The notes beneath the pieces are model-generated. The model was not told the origin of the DNA. It did not search any database and saw only the letters and a list, made by a program, of their open reading frames with translations. From Adiantum capillus-veneris (lineage: Eukaryota > Streptophyta > Polypodiopsida > Polypodiales > Pteridaceae), in NCBI GenBank assembly GCA_014529385.2, contig CM043943.1, positions 105,602,855 to 105,666,854 of the forward strand: 64,000 nt of DNA, given 5' to 3'. The translations under genes and the position numbers were made by a program. This document shows, in pieces, positions 12,254 through 24,200 of the stretch. Position 1 is the first letter of the stretch, and every line of letters starts with the position of its first letter.

Positions 12254-15200
12254 GCCTATGGGACTACACTCAAAGTTGCTACCTGGAATTGTAATGGATC
12301 TATGTGTCTTGATGTAGGTGCTTTTGAGGAGAGTTTTTCCGGGAGAGACATCATCTTCGGGCCCCTGGGCAGTCTATGCCTCACATTAGTGGATACAGAT
12401 GGGAGACAGCCTGTAGACAAGAGACACGATCGGAGCACAGCGGGCGGGGCTCGGGAGGAGTGGCAGTGTTATTCAGGGAGGAGTTGCAGCCATTGATACA
12501 TATAGCTCACAGGGATGAGCAAGCTACGTACATGTGGGTGAGATTGAGAGCAAAGACAGGCAGATATCTTTACATTGCTATTTGCTACTTTCCCCCGAGT
12601 ACGTCAGTATATGCACCACCTAAAGGACAATCCCCCTTTTCTATCTTGGATGATGACGTATGGGAGTTCTCTAGAGATGGTGACATTATCATTCGAGGGG
12701 ACTTCAATGCTAGGATTGCCCATCATCAGACAGTGTTTTATGATACCTCAGACGAGATGCTGAGAGAGTTGGATGTGGTGGAGACGGGCCTATCTAGACT
12801 ATCGCAGGATGGGGAATATACTGAATATGGACAGCACTTGATAGACATGGGGACTGCACATGGATTGGCCATCTTGAATGGCCTACAGAGATTTCCCGCT
12901 GCGGGAGGTTTCACATACTTTCCACACAAACACGGAGCCAGCACAGTGGATTATGTCATGGCACAACCGAGCCTCATCTCTAGTATCCAGGATCTCACTA
13001 TTGGGCCCAGACCTGTTGGGGTGGCAGTGGATCATGCTCTTGTGTCGTTGACCATCTCTTTCCAGTTCAGTGTAGCACACAGGCCACGCGCTACACCTTC
13101 ACGCGGGAGACGGACTCTGTATACATAGATGGGATATACAGACGCTTGTGCACTGAGGAGCCAAGACGACCTCTGGAGGAGCTTACTACTATACTGACAC
13201 AGACTTTACATGATGCAGCAGCAAAGGCATACCCACACACTCAGCCTGAGCAGAGACGCCGTTCTGGGAGCATGCCCCAGAACAGCTGGTATGATGCGGA
13301 ATGAAACCGGCCTGTTCAATTCAAAAAGGGCGGTAGACTTTAAACTTAAACCTTATTTGCTTTCACCCATTTAATTTGTCGTCCACTTTACCTGTACTTT
13401 CAAGACACAACACGGGGGAAAGGGATACAGGCTGCTAGAATGCACCTGTATGAGAAGACCGACACCAGATTGGCCCCTAACTTAGGCGCCCCTTTCGGTA
13501 TTTCTTTATTGTTCAACAGAGGGAATAAACGTTGTGGTTCCCTACAAGCTGCCCCGCACACACTTGGCTGAATTTCAACTGTTCCGGCCCGATTTCGACA
13601 GCATAACTGTACTAGGACCCTTCACAGTTAGTATTCCCACGCATTGACCGACTCTCCCGACGCATACGGGCACTTTGCAAAACCTGGCGAGAATCTGCAG
13701 CACACTGAATTCTCTGTTTTCAGCCCCGAAAATGCGCCAGATCACCTGTACAGCGGTCCCCTCGCGTCCCCGAACCTCCTGGGGATATTAGGGACAACAG
13801 GCTGTAATTTACTGTTTCGGGCTCCGTTTCGCCTGCTGGTTGTTGCCAAATTGGCTTTATCTGACAGAAAAATAATTCTAAATGAATTATTGGATTTATA
13901 AGTGAGAGGGTTTTCTCGCTTGGAACACCAAGGAAAAATAAGTCTAAATGAATTATTGGAATTTTAAGTGAGAGAGTTTTTCTCACTGGAGACATCCGAG
14001 TACAGAATATTCCTAGTGCGTCATTCAGAGTAATGACGGGAGCACTATGAAAGGGAATATCTATAAGGCCACCAGGAACGGGTACTTCTGATGCGTCACA
14101 TCGGATGGGTGACAGGGAGCATCGGAAAGAAGTATTCGACCATCCGGGAACGGACATCTCTGATGTGTCATAGGATGGGTGACATAGAGCATCGTGAAGG
14201 AGATTGTACCGTAAGTTCGGTAGAAAAGGACTAGGTGATGGGTATTCTTGATGCGTCACAAGGTGGGTGACAGGTGCATCGGAAAGGGAATATCCATAGT
14301 CGGGAGGAAATTCCGAACTGTGTTAGAATTGTGCACAAGGAAAAGCAAGCACTTGAATGAAGATGGGTTCAGAGGAAACTTTGAGGAAAAACACATGCTT
14401 TCTGAGAAAGCGAGATTGCTTTTCGGGAAAGCAGATGCTTTCCCGCGAGGAAGTCTTTGCCTGCATTGCAACTGTGCATGTGATTGCATCCAGGGACGCC
14501 TGGGAAGTGTTGTGAAAGCATTGTTTTTAACTTATACGGTTTTATTGAGTTTTTGGGCAGGTTCAGACTATTTTTAAAATACGCCGGCCGCCCACTTAAT
14601 AAGTGGGCAGCCATCTGATAAATAAGGCAACAGATCAGCCAGCGTTTTCTCTCTCTCTTTTTCTGGCAGAACGGGAAAAAAAAAAAATTTAAAAAAAAAA
14701 AAACGGCCGCGATCTCTACGCGAGCAGCTATTCGTGCCTGTGGCTAGGAGCTATAAAAGCATCACATGCCCTCACTCAGAGAGGAGGACCAATCTTTGCA
14801 AGGAGGAGATGCTACTGCAGATTTCAGCCATAAAGAAGACGTTGCCAGTGATGCCCATGGCTGCCCCAAGTGTACCAGATGTCGCCAAGACCCAGTGCAC
14901 GAGTTCCCTCGCGAAGAAGTGCCTACGAACCGTGTTTCCATCGCGACAAGTTGCTGTTTTTCTCTGTTTTCAGCCCATAAACGTCGTAGACGGGGCTGAT
15001 TTACGAGAAGGAACCCGAGAACACACCTCTTTTGTGTGTAGGATTGGAAGAGAGGATTTTTCTATGTAAAGATCTCTTCCGGGGAATTTCTTTTCGAGAA
15101 CGGAGTTGCGTTTCGAGCGTCGAGACTTTGAAGGTAACGTTTTTTCATGTTATGATCTTTGAGTATTTGATTGCAGGTGTACTTCCTCTTCGTGAGGGAG

Positions 15201-18200
15201 TAGGAGCAGAGGAAGGCATGAGCCTCTACAGGAGAAAAGCGCTCTGAGGAACTAGAGCCAGATCAGCCCAAGGGTTTCGTACTCGAGTTTGGGAAGAAGA
15301 TCCACGGATCGGAGAGAGGTAGTCTCTCAAGTTGCGATCCGGAAGTTGGGATTCCCAAGTAAGGACTTCGTGTCTGGGAAAGCAGAGTTGTTCTGCGGGA
15401 AGAGGACTCTGGAAAGAGAGTTAGAAAGAGTTGCAGGGATGTCATGCCCTGAGTCTGGAAGGTGAGATCCAGAGGCGAGAACCTTGGTTCTCAAGGATTT
15501 GGAATAAGGAACGGAAGTTCCTTGGAATAGGGTTTTGCCCTAGGAATCGGAAGCTGTGGCTTCCGGGAACCATCAAGTCTTATTCTAGAACGAACGTGGT
15601 AATACGTTCGGTTCAAGTGCTTGTATAGACTTCTCCTCAGTAATAAAGATACTATTACGGGGGGGGACCAGCCCATCTTCTAGTCCCCAGTACTGTGTCG
15701 ATCTTCTCACTCTCTATCTCTCTCTCTATTTATTTCTCTCTATATCCTCTGGCTTCAATAATAAGTGATAAATCCTATTTATCCGAATGTATTTTATATT
15801 GTTATGCGCTCCCGTTTGTGACACCGGTCGCATCCGTAGCAAGTCCTCGAGCTCCCGCACCTGTAGGGCTACTTGCCCTTTGAATCGGACGAGATTTCTG
15901 GCGTGAAACCTCTCCGAATTCACCTGTACCTGCGGGGGATTAGCCGCTAGCTAATCCAGTACCTGTGCAAGAGGCTCTTGCCTCGGTAATCGCGCATGAA
16001 CCCACACAACTGTACATTGGTCAAATGAAAAGCCCACTAGAGGGGCATAACATACTGCCATAGGGGAGAGAGAGGGCAGTGCGTAGCGTGCAGGGCATCA
16101 CTCCTGGCACTGCACTGTACATAGGAGGGAAAGCAAGCACTCCATAGCTCTTAACCTGTGACAGACCGAAAATGAGCCCTTCTCCTCTCTAAAATCAGCG
16201 CCCCCTTCTCTTGCATGAGGAAAGTGCACCAGACGGTGCCACTTGGCACATTTATAAGCATTTTCCCGTTTCGGGTTTGCCGCCTAAAAATCTCCCAACC
16301 GGTCGGCCAGTTGACTTCACGGCAGAGTAAGAAAATGTTCTCCTTGTCATTCCGGAGGTAATGACGCAAACACATTTTCAAGTCCCAAAATAGCAGTTTC
16401 CTAAATTTTAGGAGATGCTGCCATTGTATCTCTCTAGGTCATCCGACCCTCTTTGTACAATGCAGCCACACCCAGAACTGAAATGTAGCCTCTGTAACAA
16501 AGGATTCCAGTTTGGCTAGTCAATGACCCCACTTGGCTAACCATAGTCCTTGTCCAACCTTAGTGCTCTCTTGCCCTCAGGCCTGGACTCCCTGTGGACA
16601 GTTCCACACTAGCTATGCAATGCAGGGCAGTTAGATTTCCCGAGGGGTGTTTCCAAAAAGTGAAAGTAAATAGATAATAAGAAAGAAATCAACAAAAAGG
16701 ATAGATAGTAGTCACACGCTGGTGACATACCCCCCTCTTGAAATCTCAAACGTCCTCGTTTGCATCTATGTCGTACATGCTTACTGTCAACACTGATGTA
16801 TTCAACACCTGTTGACACATATACGACACATACATGCTCATTGTCAACCCTGGTGTATTCAACACCTCGTCGACTCATGTATTGCCTGCGTGTGAACCCT
16901 GTCCCAATGACATAGTGGTAGCTTCGCACTCTGCCATTGCTTTGAGTCACTAACTTTCCAATGACAAAATGGTAGCTGCACATTTTGCCACTGTCTTATA
17001 GTACACGTTGGATCCCGTAACACTTTCGAGCATACCCAAACCGACAGTTTAAGAATGCAGTTACACATGTAGTCTTTAATAGAAGCAATTATTGTATCCT
17101 TGACAAACTGACAAGAAATACTCACTTCTATAGCACTAACCAAACTTTTGGACATTCCATAAGAGCAATTGCCAAACTGACAATCTATACAGCTCTAACA
17201 TTCATGTAACAGGTATTTCATTTGAGCTCACTTTAAATACCATGTACATCATTTGTTTCAAAAGCCATTGTCACACTGACAATCCATGTAGCTCTGAAAC
17301 TCAAGGGGTCAAGGTAGGTTGCAAATCGAAGGCTTCCAGGTAAAGTGATAACACAGTTGGTGACTCTGCAAGTTCACCTTCTTCCATCCACTTAGCATCC
17401 ATTGGTGGATAGTTTCTGAACTTTACCAAGTAACGCCTAGCAACCTTGCCTTTCACTTTTCTTTCCTTATGTGCCAAAATCTGTTCCGGGACCAAGATCT
17501 CGTCAAGTTCCTCGACTTCCGGCTGATCTTTAGCTGGCATATCTTCTGGCACATCACCCACATAGGGTCTGAGAAGACTCACATGAAACGCATTGTGAAT
17601 CTTCCAACTGTCAAGCAATTTCAGCCTATATGCAACATCACTGATTATGTCGCACACTTGAAAAGGCCCATAGTAACGCATGCTGAGCTTTGGAAACAGT
17701 CTTTCCTTGCCCTTCATCTTCTTTAACCTTGCCTTTTCAAAGCGCAAAAGCACCCAATCACCAAGTGAAAATACCACTTCACGAAGGTGACGATCAGCTG
17801 CTTTCTTTTGCTTTGCCTGAGTCTTTTCCAAGGCCACTTTGACCTTCTTGTACATTTCATCCATGTCCTGAACATACTTATCTGCTTCAAATATCTTGTC
17901 CTTTGTATGCAATATGGGAGGAGCTTTCTTGCCACCTTCAACTATCTCAAAGGGTGCCTTGCCAGTTGATGAATGCCTGTATTATTGTATGCATACTCCA
18001 CCAATGGCAAATACTGCTCCCACTTTCCTTTATGCTCTGACACATAACACTTCAGCAGATCGAGGACAGTAGAATTTGCCTCTTCTGACTGCCCATCTGT
18101 TTGAGGATGAAATGACGAAGAGAATTTGAGCGTTGTGCCCATATTCTCAAACAAGCCTCTCCAGAACAAACTTGTCATGCGTGGATCACGGTCGCTAACA

Positions 18201-21200
18201 ATTGACTGTGGCATGCCATGATACTTGAAAATATTGCTCATAAACAAGCGTGCCATCTGATCTGGCTTTATCTTCTTCCTGACAGGAATAAAATGAGCCT
18301 GTTTGCTGAATCTGCAAATAATGGTCCAAATACCATCGTTTCCTGTCTGCGTTCTCGGAAGATCAAAGATAAAATCCATAGCAATACTTTCCCATGGTTT
18401 ATCTGGAATAGGTAGTGGTTGCAATAACCCTGGTGCCTTTTGCTTGTCAAACTTGACCTTCTAGCAAATTAGGCATTCTCGCACAAAGGCATCCACATCT
18501 CTTCTCAATGTAGGCTAGTAGAAGAATGTCTCAACCGCTTTAACTGTAGCATCGATACCACGATGCCCTGCATACGGTGGGACATGACTCTCTTCCATAA
18601 CTTTGCGTCGCAATGGCTTTGTGACACACAATCTGCCATGCATCATCATGAACCCATCTTTGAGAAGATAGTGTTCATGACGTTGTCCATCCATTAACTG
18701 CTCAAAGACCCTTGCAAAATCTTCATCATTTGCATACTGTTCTCTCATATCATCAAGTTCATGATGATAAGAAATTGACACAGCTGAAATTTGTGGCTTC
18801 CTTGACAAGGCATCAGCCACAACGTTCTTCTTGCCTTCCACATGCACAATCTGAAAATGAAACATGGACAAGATATTTGCCCATCGCATATGCTTCTCAG
18901 ATAACTTTCCCTGTGTCAAGAAGGATCGCAAGGTCTGATGGTCCGTTTGGACAACGAAATCTGCACCTAGCAGGTAGTGTTTCCAACTTAAGAGCGCATG
19001 AATCACAGCCAGTAACTCTTTCTCATAGACCTGCATGGTCATCTCTGGCCCTTGCAAAATTCTGCTCTCATAGGCTACTACCCTGCCATCTTGCATTAGC
19101 ACTACACCAATGCTACTACCGCAGGCATCACACTGGACCACAAATGACTTCCTAAGATCTGGCAACACAATGACTGGATCTGAAGTCATCTTTTCCTTTA
19201 AGAGATTAAAAGCTGAAATCTCTTTCTGTGTCCATCTAAAGGTAACTGCCTTCTTTTGAAGAGCATGTAAAGGTGAAGCAATCTCAGCGAAATTTCGGAT
19301 AAACCTTCTGTAATAGGAGCATAGTCCCAAGAAGCTTCGGACATCATGCACCGTCTTCAAATCTAGCCATGACTTGATCGCTTCAACTTTTGCAGGATCC
19401 ATTCTGACACCATCCTTTGAGACAATGTGTCCCAGAAAATGGATCTCTTCCATAAAAAATTCACTTTTCTTTGCATTGATGAGCAACCTATGACTGCGTA
19501 GCTCTTCGAACACAATAGCCAAGTGATGCCTATGCTCCTCTTCATTCTTTGATTAGACTATCATTTCATCAAAGAATGTACCAACAAACTGCTGGTGTGG
19601 ACGGAAAATTCTGTCCATCATCCTATTGAACGTAGCAGGAGCATTTGTGAGACCAAAGGGCATCACTAAAAATTCGTAAAGGCCAAACGTCGTTCTAAAA
19701 GCAGTCTTGTACACATCCTCTGATCTAATGCGGATCTGATGGTACCCACTCTTTAGATCTATCCTGCTAAACATAGTTGCTCCTAATTTGTCCATAATAT
19801 CATCAATTCTAGGTATAGGGAACCTATTCTTGATGGTATTCTTGTTCAGTGCACGGTAGTCTATGTACATACGCCATGAGCCATCTTTTTTCTGCACCAA
19901 CAACACTGGAGAACAGAATGGAGATAAACTGGGCTGAATCAGCCCCTTTTCTAACAGCTCCTGTACTTGGCCCATTATCTCTTTCTGCTGAGCCGCACTA
20001 ACCCTGTACGGAGGCTTATTTGGTGGGTTACTGCCTGGCACCAAATCTATCGCATGGTCCTCGGGTCTCTCTGGCGGTAATTGAGACGGTAATGAATCGG
20101 AAAAACAGTCACCATACTGTTGTAAAAACATTGACCTTTCTTTATCTAGCACAGATAAATTTGATTCATCACAATCTGACACTTCACGTGCAAAAACCAA
20201 GTACGCAGAAAGATGCTTTTTCATTACAGAAGTAATAGCAGAAGCTGATACAGTGGGAATAGACTCCCCTTTAAGCTTTACATCCAGAATGTGAGTCTTT
20301 CCCCTACTCTGTACAATGATCTTTTTGTTGTAGGCATCCATGATTCCCTGTACACGAAATAACCAAGGAATACCTAACAACACATCACATCCGTCCAGTG
20401 GCATGATGTAAAATTCTTCGACATCTACATAGGACTGGATATGTAGGCACAACTTTCCAATGATGGGTGTCACAGCCTCTGTATGGCCAGGACATGCCAA
20501 ACCTACCTCTGCTGTATACCCCATCTCTTCAGGTCTGATTCCCAACTTGGAAGCCAATTCTCGGGGAAATGAAGTTGGCTTTGGCACCTGGATCAAAGAA
20601 GATAAGCACTCTTTGATCCCTGACCTTTCCCCATGCTCTGCAAAGCTCACTTGCATCTGAATTTGGCTTATCGCCCACCATATCTGGCACTAGACCAGCC
20701 ATGGGCTTCTTTCCTTTCCTATCCTCCTTGTCTTCAGAATCAGCTGGCCTTTTCTTTGTAGGACAGTTGTAAGCAATGTGGCCAGGCTTCTCACAGATAA
20801 AGCATTTGTTCTCTGACCTCAGGACCTTCTTTTGCTCTTCCGACTTGCGAGGAAAACGTCTTTTCCATTTCTTCGTTGGTCCCTTTTCTGATTCAGCCGT
20901 AGCTTTATCTTTCCCTGTGTTGGCTGGCTCTTGAGTCCCTTTCAGAGCCTCCTTGGGAACATACTTCTTCGCTGAATTTTTCTTGGCTGATCCTTCCTTG
21001 ACGCCAGTATTGAATTCACAGTCTTCTCCCTTGAGCAAACCATTGCCAGTGTTTGCTACCTCGATGAGCTGCGTCAAAGTAGTGACTTCGGTCTTCGTGC
21101 AGTATTTTCTCAATCCTTTGGGTAGGCCACAACAGTATTTTTCAATCTGTTCTGTCAATGGCACAAACCTATAGGAAGTTACTGGAAGTAGAGCTTTCCA

Positions 21201-24200
21201 AAACTTCCGATTGTAATCATCCAGATTCTTGCAAGTAGCAGCATTAAGCTGGTGCCATTCTGTCATGACATCTGCTTCAAAGTCATCAGATAACCATGCT
21301 GCTGCAAAAATCTGCTTGAAGTAAATCCATGTGGAGGACGGAGCTTGCCCTTGCAGCAATAAAGTTGTCCACCATTGTCCCGCATTCCCTGTCAAGAAAG
21401 TGGCTGTCTTGAGGACCTTTGAAGCCTCTGTAAAGTTTCCCCCCGCATAGGCCTTGTCAAACTGCTGGAGGAATGAAAGAGCCTTCTTCCTGTCATCAAA
21501 CCCTGTAAAGGTCGTGAATGTCACACCTTTGCCACCTTCTTTGTACGGAGTTGGCCTCTCCAGCGGCGTCAAATTGTCATATGGAAGCGACTGAAACATG
21601 GGAACACTGTTAGGGTTCATATGTGATCCCTGACCGCAATTAAGTTGACCTGGAAATGCCATATTTGGCTGCTGATTTGTAATTCCAGCCATACCAAAAT
21701 TTGCCTGTGGCATCCCAAATTGGCCCTGAGTGCTTTGAAACCCTGGTAGCATGCCCGTGACACCATACATGGGGTTAGGCATCATCGTTTGAGCACCCCC
21801 AAACACTGTTCCTGGCGTGTAAAACTGATTTCCAGGCGCATGACCAACCATGCTCTGGAATACCGATCCACCTCCAAAATAGCCAGGGTGTACTGAAGGT
21901 GGTGGGAAGACCTGTTGCATAGCCTTTAGATTGCTTCCCTGCCCATTAGAACCAGCTATAGACTGTTGAAAAGTGGCTGGCTGAACTGGTACAGCTTGAA
22001 AGACTGGCATTTCAGCCACTTGTTCTTGCACCTTAGGCACAAGTTGTGGAGACTGCATGTTCTCCGTCAAGTGTACAGGTGTTTCCATTGACTGTGCGGT
22101 ATGAATCACCTGTGCTCGTGCCTTAACAGGCTTTTGAATATGATCCAGTGACCCAACTTGCTGAGACGGAACAGGAGGTTGCAGAAAGGCTAAAAACCTC
22201 GGATTCTGCATTACTTGTGTGAACATAGCCACAGCAATAGCCAACTGGGTCCTAAATATATCATCATCCGTCTGTGGTGGTCTTGAGGACTCACCCACTT
22301 CATGTGTCTGTTGACCCTGTGAAGAGGAAACCTCTTCAGCCACATCATCTGGTCTGTCACCCATAATTACAATTTCCTGTGTCTGGTCTATGATCCCCTG
22401 TGTCTTCAAGCCCAAACTGACCAAGGCGCACTTCTATGGACATAAGTGATTTAATCCCGTCGATAGAACCATGAAACCGGCCTGTTCAATTCAAAAAGGG
22501 TGGTAGACTTTAAACTTAAACCTTATTTGCTTTCACCCATTTAATTTGTCGTCCACTTTACCTGTACTTTCAAGACACAACACGGGGGAAAGGGATACAG
22601 GCTGCTAGAGTGCACCTGTATGAGAAGACCGACACCAGATTGGCCCCTAACTTAGGCGCCCCTTTCGGTATTTCTTTATTGTTCAACAGAGGGAATAAAC
22701 GTTGTGGTTCCCTACAAGCTGCCCTGCACACACTTGGCTGAATTTCAACTGTTCCGGCCCGATTTCGGTAGCATAACTGTACTAGGACCCTTCACAGTCA
22801 GTATTCCCACGCATTGACTGACTCTCCCGACGCATACGGGCACTTTGCAAAACCTGGCAAGAATCTGCAGCACACTGAATTCTCTGTTTTCAGCCCAGAA
22901 AATGCGCCAGATCACCTGTACAGCGGTCCCCTCGCGTCCCCAAACCTCCTGGGGGTATTAGGGACCGTTTAGGGCCACAACCCTAAACCTGCAAAAATAC
23001 ACAGCAGGCTGTAATTTACTGTTTCGGGCTCCGTTTCGCGTGCCGGTCGCATCCGTAGCAAGTCCTCGAGCTCCCGCACTTGTAGGGCTACTTGCCCTTT
23101 GAATCGGACGAGATTTCTAGCGTGAAACCTCTCCGAATTCACCTGTACCTGCAGGGGATTAGCCGCTAGCTAATCTAGTACCTGTGCAAGAGGCTCTTGC
23201 CTCGGCAATCGCGCATGAACCCACACAACTATACATTGGTCAAATGAAGAGCCCACTAGAGGGGCATAACATACTACCATAGGGGAGAGAGAGGGCAGTG
23301 CATAGTGTGCAGGGCATCACTCCTGGCACCGCACTGTACATAGGAGGGAAAGCAAGCACTCCATAGCTCTTAACCTGTGACAGACTGAAAATGAGCCCTT
23401 CTCCTCTCTAAAATCAGCGCCCCCTTCTCTTGCATGAGGAAAGTGCACCAGAAGGTGCCACTTGGCACATTTATAAGCATTTTCCCGTTTCGGGGTTGCC
23501 GCCTAAAAATCTCCCAACTGGTCACCCAGTTGACTTCACGGCAGAGTAAGAAAACATTCTCCTTGTCATTCCGGAGGTAATGACGCAAACACATTTTCAA
23601 GTCCCAAAATAGCAGTTCCCTAAATTTTAGGAGATGCTGCCATTGTATCTCTCTAGGTCATCCGACCCTCTTTGTACACTGCAGCCACACCCAGAACTGA
23701 AATGTAGCCTCTGTAACAATGGATTCCAGTTTGGCTAGTCAATGACCCCACTTGGCTAACCATAGTCCTTGTCCAACTTTAGTGCTCTCTTTCCCTCAGG
23801 CCTGGACTCCCTCTGGACAGTTCCACACTAGCTATGCAATGCAGGGCAGTTAGATTTCCCAAGGGGTGTTTCCAAAAAGTGAAAGTAAATAGATAATAAA
23901 GAAAGAAATCAACAAAAAGGATAGATAGTAGTCACACGCTGGTGACACAGAATGCCGCAAGACTAGAGCTAGACTTCAGAGGGAGGTGCTTTTGGGAGAC
24001 ATCACTCATAGGTAGTCACAGATTGACTTCCGACGCCTAGTGCGGCGGAAGAAAAGGGCATTTTTGGGTCGACTAGAGCAGGATCTTTACCAGCTATTCT
24101 TGAGTCAGGACTCACGTGAGGCGTGGCGGCTCTTTCATGAGCAATCCCCCCCCCTGCCATTACCTCTACAGAGACTTGGGGCCAGTACGCATCATCTTTG

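Larger units (their letters stand above)
13841..15823 (+). mobile_element. Solo LTR of another family nested in the chromovirus LTR
   Basis: The sequence begins TGTTGCC and ends GTGACA, and is flanked by CTGGT (13836-13840) and CCGGT (15824-15828), a 5-bp duplication with one mismatch. The uninterrupted LTR copies read straight across the site. Inside, a TATA box CTATAAAAG lies near 14,750 and an AATAAA near 15,642, in plus orientation as for an LTR promoter and poly(A) site. A motif GATG(C/T)GTCA...GGGTGACA...GCATCG repeats three times at about 14,090-14,285. No internal retroelement sequence remains, as expected after LTR-LTR recombination. Confidence 0.8.
13302..16727 (-). repeat. Chromovirus 3' LTR, interrupted by a nested solo LTR
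   Basis: In element orientation this is the 3' LTR. It aligns with the copy at 22472-23947 apart from a 1,983-bp insert (13841-15823) and a deletion of about 40 bp near 13,797. Confidence 0.9.
13302..23947 (-). mobile_element. Ty3/gypsy chromovirus, complete structure but inactive
   Basis: Two LTRs (13302-16727 including a nested insert; 22472-23947) bound an internal region read on the minus strand: gag with zinc knuckle, protease, reverse transcriptase, RNase H, integrase, chromodomain. On the minus strand the LTRs start TGTCACC and end GGTTTCA, with the required TG...CA ends. PBS and polypurine tract sit next to the LTRs. The order and the C-terminal chromodomain place it among plant chromoviruses. 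It inserted into the LINE endonuclease/RT linker. Stops and a frameshift in pol make it non-autonomous, though the LTRs look similar to each other, suggesting a fairly recent insertion. Confidence 0.93.

Noticed and set aside
20529-20656. Programmed ribosomal frameshift between chromovirus gag and pol
   Set aside because: The overlap is explained by a single extra base in a C run inside the protease, and the same element has other frame breaks; nothing supports a programmed signal.
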